Positions 27,388-36,247 of a stretch of DNA of 64,000 bases are shown piece by piece. The notes beneath the pieces were generated by a model. That model was not told the DNA's origin, searched no databases, and saw nothing but the letters and a program-made list of their open reading frames with translations. Each line of letters begins with the position of its first letter. Positions within the stretch are counted from its first letter, which is position 1. The stretch spans positions 248,001-312,000 of the forward strand of contig NZ_SNWA01000001.1 of the NCBI RefSeq assembly GCF_004361815.1, written 5' to 3'. The stretch comes from Paraburkholderia sp. BL10I2N1. Its GTDB lineage: Bacteria; Pseudomonadota; Gammaproteobacteria; Burkholderiales; Burkholderiaceae. The position numbers and the translations under genes were made by a program.

Positions 27388-27644
27388 GAGGACGAACACC
27401 ACCCGCAGAGAACGCGTTTACCCGGATCAGATCCGCGGCCGCCGGAACGTTCTCGGCCACTCCGGTCATTCGAGCCCACCGGCGTCTGGCCAATTTTCAA
27501 TGACCGGTGTCGGAAAAATCGAACAGGCGCTATCGACCCACTCCCGTCGTCCGCCTCCCATCGGCGGATGTCGGCTGTTCACCCGCAAACCGGACACTCG
27601 CTGGCGTTGCCGGATAGCCGTTCGTCACCGGAAACGCCGCAGTC

Positions 27645-28880
27645 CTACTGCAGCTTCAGTAAGCCGCTGAGCGCCAGAGCGACGGTCTTCGTAGCCCGCC
27701 TCAGATCTTCTATCGCCACTCGCTCGTCCGCCCGGTGTCCGTTTGCCTCAAGGAGTGTGCGAGGTCCGGCTCCGTAGATCACGGTCGGCACACCGGCTTC
27801 GCAGTACAGGCGGGCATCGGTATAGAGCGGCACACCTTCCGCCGTAATCTCCGTCTGGATCGTGACGCGAGCCGCCGCCTGCAATGCGGCGACGAGCTGC
27901 TCCGCGCCGGGCAACTGCCTCATCGGTGAGGCGATCAGCACCTCGCGGAATTCGACGCTGATGCCGGGCAGCCCGGCGACAGCGTGCCGCACGACTTCCT
28001 CCACGCGCGTTCGCGCGGCAGCCGCGTCTTCCTCCGGCGTCACGCGCCGATCGAGCCGCAGGGTCACCAGATCGGGCACGACGTTGGTATTGATGCCGCC
28101 TTCGATCAGCCCCACTACGAGTGTCGGATGTTCGATTCCGGTGGTCGCGGAGCGAATCGTGGCCAGTTCCGCGCGATGCGCATAGAGCGCCTGCAACACC
28201 GCCGTGGCCGCCTCAAGCGCGTCGTGTCCGGTGTCGGGGCGAGCGGCGTGCGCGGACTTGCCGCGCACGGCGACTTCGAGATGCACGCAACCGTTGTGAG
28301 CGGTCGTGATTGCATACGAGAAGCCGGCGCAGATCGCGAAGTCGGGCTTTACGATGCCGTTCGCAAGCAGCCAGCCGGGACCCAGCAAGCCGCCGCTTTC
28401 CTCGTCGTAGGTCAAATGCAGTTCGACCGTGCCTTGCAGCGGGGCAGCCGTCTCGATCAACGCGCGCAATGCGAAAGCGTACGTGGCGAAGTCGGACTTC
28501 GAGACTGCCGCACCGCGTCCGATCATATAGCCGTCCCGGATCTCGGCGCCGTAAGGATCGCTCGACCAGCCCTCGCCGGGCGGCACGACATCGCCGTGTG
28601 CGTTCAGTGCAATCGTCGGGCCGTCGCCGAAGCGATGCCGAACGACCAGGTTGGTCACACTGATCATGCCAGCCTGAACGACAGCGTCTGCCGGCACGAC
28701 GTGTCGCTCGACTTCAAGGCCGAGCGCTTCTAGCGCGCGGGCGGCCAGATCGGCGTGACCCGCACAATCGCCGGGCGGGTTGTCAGAGGGCTCGCGAACG
28801 AGGGCGGCCAGAAATTCGACTTCAGCGTCGAAGCGATCGTCGACCGCTTCCAAAAGGGCTTGCGTGGTCATTCGGTCCAT
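27645..28880 (-). CDS. M20-family metallopeptidase/deacylase
   Basis: Zinc-dependent M20 amidohydrolase (ArgE/DapE/ACY1/CPG2 group), about 411 residues. Metal-site stretches ALNAHGDVVPPGEGWSSDP, IGRGAAVSKSDFATYAF and HLTYDEESGGLLGPGWLL are seen. The dimerisation domain carries RGKSAHAARPDTGHDAL, and a late histidine lies in EANGHRADERV. The usual GRGxxDxK is GRGAAVSKSD here, a variant worth checking. Last gene of the ABC-importer operon; its ATG overlaps the preceding stop by one base. Confidence 0.88.
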   Translation of the reverse strand: MDRMTTQALLEAVDDRFDAEVEFLAALVREPSDNPPGDCAGHADLAARALEALGLEVERHVVPADAVVQAGMISVTNLVVRHRFGDGPTIALNAHGDVVPPGEGWSSDPYGAEIRDGYMIGRGAAVSKSDFATYAFALRALIETAAPLQGTVELHLTYDEESGGLLGPGWLLANGIVKPDFAICAGFSYAITTAHNGCVHLEVAVRGKSAHAARPDTGHDALEAATAVLQALYAHRAELATIRSATTGIEHPTLVVGLIEGGINTNVVPDLVTLRLDRRVTPEEDAAAARTRVEEVVRHAVAGLPGISVEFREVLIASPMRQLPGAEQLVAALQAAARVTIQTEITAEGVPLYTDARLYCEAGVPTVIYGAGPRTLLEANGHRADERVAIEDLRRATKTVALALSGLLKLQ

Positions 28881-30421
28881 CAGTTCCGTGATGAAGGGGC
28901 GTAAAACGGCTGACGCGGCGGTGTTTCAGCAAAATAGTCGGTGTAAAAGGCCTTTACATGAGGGAACACGGCCGTGCCCAGTTCCCGCTCCGCCTGCTTC
29001 ACCTCGTTGCGCGGCTTCGCGAGAGTCTGTTCGATCTCGTTGAGGATCGCATCGCGATCCACGCGCGTGAACCGGCCATCCCGGTACACCACTTCGCCGG
29101 CAATCATCACGGCATCGACAGCATTGGTCTTGGCGCGCTGCATGAGCGCATCGAGCATCGGAATGTTATCGTCCTGATACGGATACGTGGCGGTCTTCCA
29201 GTTCATCAGCACCAGATCGGCCAGGCGTCCGGTTTCCAGGCGCCCAATTTGTGCGCCGAACGGGGTGGTTCGAGCGCCATCCTCAGTGGCCATTTTCAGT
29301 ATTTGTGGGCAGGTCGGCACGTCGTCGTCCATTCCCGGCGTGCGGTGTACCCGCAGTGCGAGGCGCATCTCCTGCAACATGTCGCGGTCTTCGTTGATAC
29401 CCGCTTCGTCGAGCCCCATGCCGACCGTCACACCGTATCTGGCGAACGCATTCAAGGGTGCCACGCCACTGCGCAAACGGAGATTCGAACTGCAGTTATG
29501 GCAGATGCAGGTGCCGGTATGCGCGACCATTTCGATGTCTGCTTCCGTCAGCCACACGCCATGGCCGAGGGTTAGCGACGGACCGAGCAGACCGAGATCG
29601 TTCAGATGCGCGACCGCCGTCTTGCCGGTCCGGCGGCGCGCGTATTCCTTCTGATAGGCGGTTTCGAGCAAATGCATATGCATCGGTACGCCGGCTTTGT
29701 CGGCGCGTTCCTTGATGGTAAGCAGTGTCTCATCGCTACACCAGTGCAGGTTGGCAGGTGCAAGCTGAATCCGGGTCAGCGATTGGCCTTCGTTGTCCTG
29801 CGTGAGCATGTCGAACAACTGCAGATGATCGGCCAGCGGGACCTGCTGCGCTTTCAGATGCGCAGCGAGCTTAGGTCCGATGTCGGCCGGCAGGCGTTTG
29901 ACGAAGTCTTCGTCGGCTTCGTAGACGAGCAGATTCTGCTCGCGCACGGCGAAGCTGTACGACGCGCGCATACCGATGTCCCGATACGCCTTCAGGACGC
30001 CTGAAGCGGCTTCATGTATCGACGACAGCGGACCAGGCCGCCAACCGTGGATGTGCTGCACGGTGGTAATGCCGGACGCAATCATTTCGAAGGCGGAGTA
30101 CAGGGTATCGAGGTAAAGATCGATCTCGCGCGTACCCATCCGGCTCGCAAACCACAGTTCCAGCGCGTAGTCCGGAGAGCCGTGTTGCAGCGGCGTCAGG
30201 CCGACGTGATGGTGACTGTTGACGAAGCCAGGCAGCAACACCGTATCGGGCGAGCCGAGGCGCGGCGCGTTCGGATACTTTGCGATCAGCTGCTGCGCAT
30301 CGCCGATCTCGACTATTACGCCGTCGCGTTGATACAGCGCGCCGTCGCGGATGACCTCTGCGGTGTGCCGGTCGGCAACGCCCTTGACGATCCAGCCAGC
30401 GACAATCAATGTTTCTGACAT
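28880..30421 (-). CDS. Amidohydrolase of the TRZ/ATZ/deaminase group
   Basis: Metal-dependent hydrolase of 513 residues. An N-terminal composite beta domain (MSETLIVAGWIVKGVADRHT) is followed by the metal motif FVNSHHHVGL, MHMHLLETAYQKEY, LTLGHGVWL and GLDEAGINEDRDM, as in cyclic-imidate and aminohydrolases such as 8-oxoguanine deaminase or atrazine-type hydrolases. It probably deaminates or opens a heterocyclic or amide compound imported by the neighbouring ABC system; the substrate is unknown. The frame is open to 30616, but 30421 fits the family start. Confidence 0.88.
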   Translation of the reverse strand: MSETLIVAGWIVKGVADRHTAEVIRDGALYQRDGVIVEIGDAQQLIAKYPNAPRLGSPDTVLLPGFVNSHHHVGLTPLQHGSPDYALELWFASRMGTREIDLYLDTLYSAFEMIASGITTVQHIHGWRPGPLSSIHEAASGVLKAYRDIGMRASYSFAVREQNLLVYEADEDFVKRLPADIGPKLAAHLKAQQVPLADHLQLFDMLTQDNEGQSLTRIQLAPANLHWCSDETLLTIKERADKAGVPMHMHLLETAYQKEYARRRTGKTAVAHLNDLGLLGPSLTLGHGVWLTEADIEMVAHTGTCICHNCSSNLRLRSGVAPLNAFARYGVTVGMGLDEAGINEDRDMLQEMRLALRVHRTPGMDDDVPTCPQILKMATEDGARTTPFGAQIGRLETGRLADLVLMNWKTATYPYQDDNIPMLDALMQRAKTNAVDAVMIAGEVVYRDGRFTRVDRDAILNEIEQTLAKPRNEVKQAERELGTAVFPHVKAFYTDYFAETPPRQPFYAPSSRN

Positions 30422-30450
30422 GGTTGCTTTTACCTGAATAGAGGAGAGTT

Positions 30451-31332
30451 TCAGAACGATGGTGTGTCGTATAGATCGACACGCCGATGGTCGAAGTAAG
30501 ACAGCTTTTCGCGGGTCGCCGCGATCTCTGCATGCGCGAGCGTCGCGCTGACGATGCCAGGTCCTTCGTTGCCGGGCCGGCGGGCGAGTACAGCGCCGTC
30601 GGCGGCAATCACACACGACTCGCCATAGTTGTCGATGCGCACGCCATCGAGGAATTCGTCACCGGTCTTGTTCGCGCAAACGACCGCCAGCCCATTTTCC
30701 CGCGCGTGCGTGCGCAACTCCCCGACGAAGAAATCCATATCGTCGCCACCGCTGCCCGCGACGGGCACGATGACGAGATCGGCGCCGGCCGCACGCAACG
30801 CGCGCCAGCATTCTGGAAAGCGGCGGTCGTAGCAGACCAGAACGCCGATGCGCCATGCGCCTACCTGCACGACGTGCAGTGCGTCGCCAGGCGTGAAGTG
30901 CGCGGCTTCATCGTAGCCGGGCGGCGGGTCGTCGCCGACAGGCAGGTGAAGCTTGCGCGCAACCGGACCGGCGCGCAGCGGATTGCCGTCGGCGTCGAAG
31001 CCGAGCACGGCGTTGTGATACCGACCACTCGCCCGATCGATTTCGTAGAACGGTACGAACAGGGCGATGCCACGCTCCCTGGCCAGCGCGGCGCAGCGTG
31101 CGGCGAGGGGACCGTCGGCGGGCTGCGCCCAGTCACGATATTGCCCGCCCGGCGCGCTCGCGAAGTACGGCACCATTGAGAACTCGGGCAAGACGATCAA
31201 CTGGGCGCCGTCATCAGCGGCGGCGCGCACGGCGGCAAATGCCACGGCCTCGTTGCCGGCAAGGTCGGTTGTGCAGGGAGGCAATTGCAGTGCCGCGGCC
31301 CGAAGTGTGCTCAGGGTTACCAGTCGATTCAT
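30451..31332 (-). CDS. Carbon-nitrogen hydrolase (nitrilase superfamily)
   Basis: Amidase or carbamoylase of 293 residues with the Glu-Lys-Cys triad: Glu in LIVLPEFSMVP, Lys in ARKLHLPVGD and Cys in VLVCYDRRFPECWR. The sequence recalls the N-carbamoylputrescine amidase or beta-ureidopropionase branches. Cytoplasmic. Its ATG overlaps the stop of the ABC ATPase gene (ATGA), so import and hydrolysis are made together. Confidence 0.9.
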   Translation of the reverse strand: MNRLVTLSTLRAAALQLPPCTTDLAGNEAVAFAAVRAAADDGAQLIVLPEFSMVPYFASAPGGQYRDWAQPADGPLAARCAALARERGIALFVPFYEIDRASGRYHNAVLGFDADGNPLRAGPVARKLHLPVGDDPPPGYDEAAHFTPGDALHVVQVGAWRIGVLVCYDRRFPECWRALRAAGADLVIVPVAGSGGDDMDFFVGELRTHARENGLAVVCANKTGDEFLDGVRIDNYGESCVIAADGAVLARRPGNEGPGIVSATLAHAEIAATREKLSYFDHRRVDLYDTPSF

Positions 31333-32141
31333 CGGACCCGCTCCTGCTCGGCGAAGGCGCGATCGACTTCATCGCGCATCAGGTCGGTCAGGTGGACGCT
31401 GAGATCGTGGAACGCCCGGCTGCGCGTGTCCCGCGGACGAGGAAGATCGACCGGAATGATGGTCTTGATGCGCCCCGGGCGTGCCGTAAACACGACAATG
31501 CGGTCGGCGAGCGCAATCGCTTCGTCGATGTGGTGAGTGACGAAGACCATCGACACATTGCTTCGTTGCCAGACCTGGATCAGGAAGTCCTGCATCTTCG
31601 CACGCGTTTGCACGTCCAGCGCGGCGAACGGCTCGTCGAGCAGCAGTATCTCGGGCTTCAGCGCGAGTGCACGCCCCACGGCAACACGCTGGCGCATGCC
31701 GCCCGAGAGCTGGTCGGGCCGTTTGTCGATGGCTTCGGACAAGCCGACACGCTCGAGAATTTCCTCTGCGACACGCCGCCGGTTTTCCTTGGGCATGTGC
31801 TGCATTTTCAGGCCGAAGGTGATGTTTTCGCCCACGCTCAGCCACGGAAAGAGCGAGGCGTCCTGGAAGACGAGTCCACGGTCCGTGCCCGGTCCGCTCA
31901 CCTCGGCACCGCCGCACACGATGCGGCCGCTGGATATCTGTTCCAGTCCTGAGATTAGATAGAGCAGAGTACTTTTGCCGCACCCGCTTGGGCCGAGGAA
32001 CACGACGAATTCGCGGCGAGCGATATTCAGGTCGATGTCACGCAAGGCAACGAACGGTGCGCCGTCTGTCTGCCATGTCTTGCCGACGCCCTTGCAGGTG
32101 ACGAGCGGCGGTTGCATGGAAGCTGATTCATTCTGGCTCAT
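31329..32141 (-). CDS. ABC transporter ATP-binding protein, nitrate/sulfonate/taurine type
   Basis: ATPase of 270 residues. Walker A FLGPSGCGKSTLLYLISGLE, Q-loop LVFQDASLFPWLSV, signature LSGGMRQRVAVGRAL, Walker B ILLLDEPFAALD and switch histidine VFVTHHIDEA are all present. It powers the adjacent permease. The start at 32141 is two bases past the permease stop codon edge; the frame continues to 32207 but inside the permease gene. Confidence 0.94.
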   Translation of the reverse strand: MSQNESASMQPPLVTCKGVGKTWQTDGAPFVALRDIDLNIARREFVVFLGPSGCGKSTLLYLISGLEQISSGRIVCGGAEVSGPGTDRGLVFQDASLFPWLSVGENITFGLKMQHMPKENRRRVAEEILERVGLSEAIDKRPDQLSGGMRQRVAVGRALALKPEILLLDEPFAALDVQTRAKMQDFLIQVWQRSNVSMVFVTHHIDEAIALADRIVVFTARPGRIKTIIPVDLPRPRDTRSRAFHDLSVHLTDLMRDEVDRAFAEQERVR

Positions 32142-32142
32142 A

Positions 32143-33042
32143 TCATTTCCCCAAACCGTTACCTGGCACCCAGAACAGCACCTTGCGCTGGACGATTCGC
32201 AGCGCAACGTCGAAGGCGAAGCCGGTGACGCCGATCAGCGTCATCGTGAAGAACGACAGGCTCGAGTTGAAGGTATTGCGCGCGAGCATGACGACCTGAC
32301 CGAGCCCGCTGCCGACGCCGGTCGCTTCCGCCACCAGCACTACCATCCACGCGCCGAACAGGTTCATGCGCAGCACCATGAAGAGCGACGGCAAGATGGC
32401 CGGCAGAATCACATGACGGAACGTCTGCGCGCGCGTCGCGCCCATCACGGCGGCGACGTTAAGGTGGGTACGGCTGACGTTGTCGATCTGGCTGATCGTC
32501 GAGACGGTCATGACAAAAAAAAGCGAGATGAACACCATGAATACAGCGGGCGCATTCCCGATTCCGAACAGGAAGATCGCGACCGGGAGCCACGCGATCG
32601 GTGAAATGGGAGCCAGCAGCGTGATCGTCGGTAAGGTGAGGTTGCCGAGCAGGCGGAAGTAGCGGATCGCGACGCCCATCGCCACGCTGCAGACGAAGCC
32701 CAGCACCAGGCCGCTTAACACCCGCAACGTTGTTGCGACGATTGTCATGGCGAGCGACTTCAGCGCTGTCGCGTTGGACGTCTCGCCGATCACGTCAGTC
32801 GGGATGAAGTACTGAGCCTGCGACGCGAAGTTGCGCAGGAAGATGTGCGGCGGCGGCAACAGAAGCGGATCTGCCCAACCTGCGGCCCACGCCAGTTCCC
32901 ATGCGGCAATGAAGCACGCCAGCGAGGCGACTCCCCAGCCAAGCGGCACGAGTCGCCGGACGAGGTTGGAGCGTGGCCGGCCACTTGCTGCCGGGCGCAC
33001 CACGCGCCGGTGCGCGAAGAGGGTCGTCGGATCGGCTTTCAT
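32143..33042 (-). CDS. ABC transporter permease, nitrate/taurine type
   Basis: Inner-membrane permease of 299 residues with about six helices and the cytoplasmic coupling motif near VAAVMGATRAQTFRHVILPAILPSLF (EAA-like loop). An N-terminal cytoplasmic basic stretch precedes the first helix. It overlaps the binding-protein gene by 4 bases (ATGA). Confidence 0.93.
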   Translation of the reverse strand: MKADPTTLFAHRRVVRPAASGRPRSNLVRRLVPLGWGVASLACFIAAWELAWAAGWADPLLLPPPHIFLRNFASQAQYFIPTDVIGETSNATALKSLAMTIVATTLRVLSGLVLGFVCSVAMGVAIRYFRLLGNLTLPTITLLAPISPIAWLPVAIFLFGIGNAPAVFMVFISLFFVMTVSTISQIDNVSRTHLNVAAVMGATRAQTFRHVILPAILPSLFMVLRMNLFGAWMVVLVAEATGVGSGLGQVVMLARNTFNSSLSFFTMTLIGVTGFAFDVALRIVQRKVLFWVPGNGLGK

Positions 33043-34100
33043 GCGGATTTCAGCTTGAGCTGGCCATAGAGATCGCCGTTTTCCTTGATCACCTCATTGA
33101 GCGGCCCCCAGTCGAACATGTCAGGGCCAGGAAGTCGCTTGATGTAGCGCAGGTCCTTCAGATTCTGCGCCCGCTGCAGGATGAAATTCTGGTTGCTGCG
33201 CTGATCGATCATCGCCGGCTGCTTCGCGGCTGCGTCGAGCGTGGCGTCGTAGCTCGTTTTGAAGTACTTGCCGACGGTGTCCTTGACGGCCGAGGCGCGG
33301 TCCAGTTCTTCCTGATGCTGCGCGACCATCATCGCCTTGATCAGCGCCTTCACCGCATCGCGGTTTTCGTGCAGGAGCTTGCTGCGCACCGCGAGAACGC
33401 AGTCGGAGTAGTTCGCGCCGTATACATCCACACCGTTCGAAAGCTGCACGGAGCCCGGCCTCGCCTTCAACGCCTGCGTCGCGTAGGGCTCGATGTGGCA
33501 CATTGCATCGACGTTCCCGGCGATGAACGCCTGCGCCAGCTCCGGCGACGTGCCGAAGTAGCGCACCTTGACGTCGGCGAAACTCATGCCGGCCTTCTTC
33601 AGGTAATCGTACGGGAGCATTTCGAGCGTATCGGCCTGGAATGTGCCGATGGTCTTGCCGCGCAGTTGGGCCGCTGACGTGATGCCCGCCTGCGCGACGA
33701 TCACGCAGCCCTGCACGCCCGAGCCTGCGACGATCTTGATCGGTGCGCCGGCATCGTAGAGCGTCATGAAGTTGGTGTACGGAACCACGGAGACGTCCAC
33801 CACGCCCGCGCCGAAGAGCGCCGCGATGTCCGCATTGGACGGGGTGGTGACGAAGTCGAGCGTGACGCCCTGCGCGAGATTGCGTTCCTTGACGAGAAAG
33901 AACGGACAATTGCAGAGACCCGTGCCGTGCGTCGCCTTGAGGGTCAGCGGGCCGGCCGCCATGGCCTGTGGTAGATAGGCACCGCCCAACGCCGCGGCGC
34001 CGGCCAGACACGCACCGCGCATCAGGAATTCGCGCCGCGTACTGCCGAGTTCGGTCAATGGGTAACCATTCGGGTCTTGCTGAACAAATTTCCTGAACAT
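33039..34100 (-). CDS. ABC substrate-binding protein with Tat signal
   Basis: Periplasmic NMT1/SsuA-type binding protein of 353 residues. The N-terminus carries a twin-arginine signal (STRREFLMRGACLAGAAALG, cleavage near QAMAA), then CNCPFFLVKERNLAQG, NADIAALFGAGVVDVSVVPY and FIAGNVDAMCHIEPYATQAL, typical of the nitrate/sulfonate group. Tat export suggests folding before export. The frame runs to 34406, but only 34100 gives a proper signal peptide. Confidence 0.92.
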   Translation of the reverse strand: MFRKFVQQDPNGYPLTELGSTRREFLMRGACLAGAAALGGAYLPQAMAAGPLTLKATHGTGLCNCPFFLVKERNLAQGVTLDFVTTPSNADIAALFGAGVVDVSVVPYTNFMTLYDAGAPIKIVAGSGVQGCVIVAQAGITSAAQLRGKTIGTFQADTLEMLPYDYLKKAGMSFADVKVRYFGTSPELAQAFIAGNVDAMCHIEPYATQALKARPGSVQLSNGVDVYGANYSDCVLAVRSKLLHENRDAVKALIKAMMVAQHQEELDRASAVKDTVGKYFKTSYDATLDAAAKQPAMIDQRSNQNFILQRAQNLKDLRYIKRLPGPDMFDWGPLNEVIKENGDLYGQLKLKSA

Positions 34101-34110
34101 CGCGTGGTCC

Positions 34111-35028
34111 TTAGAGAGGTTGAACGGCAGATGGGCATGTGAAAGTTTCCGCAGGCGACTGCGCAAGCGTTTGTTCCAGCAGATCGAAGCTGAAAATCTG
34201 TCCAATCGAGCCGGAAACCTGCATTCGTCCGAGCGCTTCCAGCGACCGGGCACGTGCGAGAATGCACTCGCGAAGCGGGCGAATATCGATGATCGGCGGC
34301 TGCGCGGCGACGCCGGCCAGCAGTTCGTCAAGCGCGAATTCGGGGTAGCGGTACGCGCTGGCGCGCAGGGCTTCGCGGGGATTGTTCGTAATCGCTTCCT
34401 GCGCATCGAGCATTGCGCGTAAGGCCGCGCGGATGATCTCAGGATGTGCGTCGAGAAAACTCTTGCGGGCGACGAGCAACGTGTCGGGATAGTCGCCGCC
34501 CCAAGCGTGCAAGCCGTCGCACAGCACCTCGAAGCCGCGCAGCCGAAGGCGGGAAATCCACGGTTCGATCAACGTCAGCGCCGCGAGGCGGCCGTCGGTC
34601 AGATCGGCGACCGCCTCGGCGAGCGATGGGTACAGCACGCGTTCGACCTGCATGAGATCCATTCCGTGTACCCGCAGTGCATCGTGCAGCAGGACTTCCA
34701 TTGGATCGTCGGCGAAGGTTCCTACACGCTGGCCGCGCAGATCGCTCATCGACAGGCCCGGCTGCCCCACGAGCGCCATGCCGAGCTTGCCGCTGCCACC
34801 GACAATGCGCAGCGGGTCGGGCCGGGCATGATCGACCAGCGGCTGTGTAAAGCCGGTGGTGCCGAGATCAGCCTCTCCGCTTCTCAGCAATGCGGCGGTG
34901 GAGCTGAAATGTGTCAGCGGCGGTGCTTCGACCTGCAGGCCATGACGCTCGAACAGGCCGGTATCGACCGCAACGAACAACGCGAGATTGGAAAGCGCAC
35001 TGCCGTGCGCCAGGAGCAGTTTTTGCAT
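34111..35028 (-). CDS. Second NMT1-like substrate-binding protein, no signal peptide
   Basis: Protein of 305 residues with the NMT1/THI5-like binding fold (LSNLALFVAVDTGLFERHGL, LRSGEADLGTTGFTQPLVDH, GRLAALTLIEPWISRLRLRG) and a C-terminal helical region. It starts directly with the first beta strand (MQKLLLAHGSALSN), so it appears to lack an export signal. It may be a cytoplasmic sensor or binding protein, or its true start may be misjudged. First gene of the operon, 10 bases before the Tat-exported homologue. Confidence 0.85.
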   Translation of the reverse strand: MQKLLLAHGSALSNLALFVAVDTGLFERHGLQVEAPPLTHFSSTAALLRSGEADLGTTGFTQPLVDHARPDPLRIVGGSGKLGMALVGQPGLSMSDLRGQRVGTFADDPMEVLLHDALRVHGMDLMQVERVLYPSLAEAVADLTDGRLAALTLIEPWISRLRLRGFEVLCDGLHAWGGDYPDTLLVARKSFLDAHPEIIRAALRAMLDAQEAITNNPREALRASAYRYPEFALDELLAGVAAQPPIIDIRPLRECILARARSLEALGRMQVSGSIGQIFSFDLLEQTLAQSPAETFTCPSAVQPL

Positions 35029-35503
35029 GACAGGATCTGGGAGTCAGGGAATCGCTGGGGCAGACGGCTTGCCGCACGCGAGGGCTTGACGATGTTTAGC
35101 GAAGACCGTGCCAGCGAGCGGGGCTTCGTATGAGCTCAAGCGCATCGCTTTGTTTACAGGATGTTGAGGATATTGTTTTAAATAAATCTTAAAACTTGTA
35201 CACAATTGTGTCTCATCCTGTCTTCGAAAAACGCACCACAATGTGGCCGAAAGGCTGATTTTGCACCGCCATGTTGCGCTCGGCACAGTGACTGGGCATC
35301 ATGCGTTCAAGCATTTTTAGCTTGATCTAACAAGGAATGACGGGACACAGTCGTACAATCTGCTTTGCAACAAAAATACAATCTGGCATATAACTTGTGT
35401 GCAATATCGGCGATAATTTGCACTGCGGCGAGGCAGTGCAATTGGTGTAGTCAACCGCGCACGTCGCCCTTGTCGTGATTCAACTCATTACCAGGACCCT
35501 TTC
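35029..35503. promoter_or_regulatory. AT-rich divergent regulatory region with palindromes
   Basis: A 475-base gap between the importer operon and the GntR gene, clearly richer in A+T than its surroundings. It holds a perfect 12-base palindrome ACACAATTGTGT (35200-35211), two TACAATCTG direct repeats (near 35354 and 35378), and a stem-loop with 9-base arms (TTGCACTGC 35418-35426, GCAGTGCAA 35433-35441) in the GntR leader. These are candidate GntR operators. Confidence 0.65.
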
Positions 35504-36235
35504 ATGTCGACTGATAAGAAGAGGGCGAAGACGGCCGAAAACGAAGTGGCTGGCTCCTTCGACGGCGCGCATCGCCACGTGATTTACGAGCGCTTGATGA
35601 ATGCGATCTCGGAGCATCGGCTGCAGCCCGGCACGAAGCTCGCCGAAGACCGGCTCGCCACTATTTTTGGCGTCAGCCGCACCACTGTGCGGACAGTGTT
35701 GCAGCAACTGGCGCACGAACTTGTCGTCACGATCGTGCCGAATCGCGGCGCGTTTGTTGCGAGCCCGACGGTGGAGGAGGCGCGCGAGTTGTTCGAGGCG
35801 CGGCGTCAGATCGAATTGCCGATCATCGAAAAGGTGTGCCGTTGCGCGACGAAGAAAGACCTGGCGCGTTTGCGCGCGCATGTGGCACAGGAAGATGAGG
35901 CCCGTAAGCGTGATGACCGGCGCACCTCGGTACGACTTTCAGGCGAATTCCACGTGATGCTCGCGCAGGTGTCGGGCAATCGCTTCGTCGAGCGTACGAT
36001 GCGCGGCCTGCAGATGCTCACCTGCCTGACCATCCTGCTCTACAACGCGCCGACGGCGAAGGCGTGTCCACATGACGAACATACGCGCCTGATCGATGCG
36101 CTGGAAGCGGGCAACTTGAAGCTGGCGCAAAAAGTGATGATCGAGCATCTCGAACATATCGAAGCCACGCTCCGGTTGCATGAGCCCGAGGAAGAGCACG
36201 ACGATCTGGAGGCGATCCTGTTCGATGGCCAATGA
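35504..36235 (+). CDS. GntR-family regulator (FadR/FCD subfamily)
   Basis: Regulator of 243 residues. The N-terminal winged helix (IYERLMNAISEHRLQPGTKL, IFGVSRTTVRTVLQQLAHEL) is followed by a C-terminal all-helical FCD ligand domain with metal-type residues in SGEFHVMLAQ and HDEHTRLIDALEAGN. It is divergent from the ABC/amidohydrolase operon and convergent with the deacetylase gene, and probably represses the importer operon until substrate binds. Confidence 0.94.
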   Translation: MSTDKKRAKTAENEVAGSFDGAHRHVIYERLMNAISEHRLQPGTKLAEDRLATIFGVSRTTVRTVLQQLAHELVVTIVPNRGAFVASPTVEEARELFEARRQIELPIIEKVCRCATKKDLARLRAHVAQEDEARKRDDRRTSVRLSGEFHVMLAQVSGNRFVERTMRGLQMLTCLTILLYNAPTAKACPHDEHTRLIDALEAGNLKLAQKVMIEHLEHIEATLRLHEPEEEHDDLEAILFDGQ

Positions 36236-36247
36236 CGTCGGCGTGCT

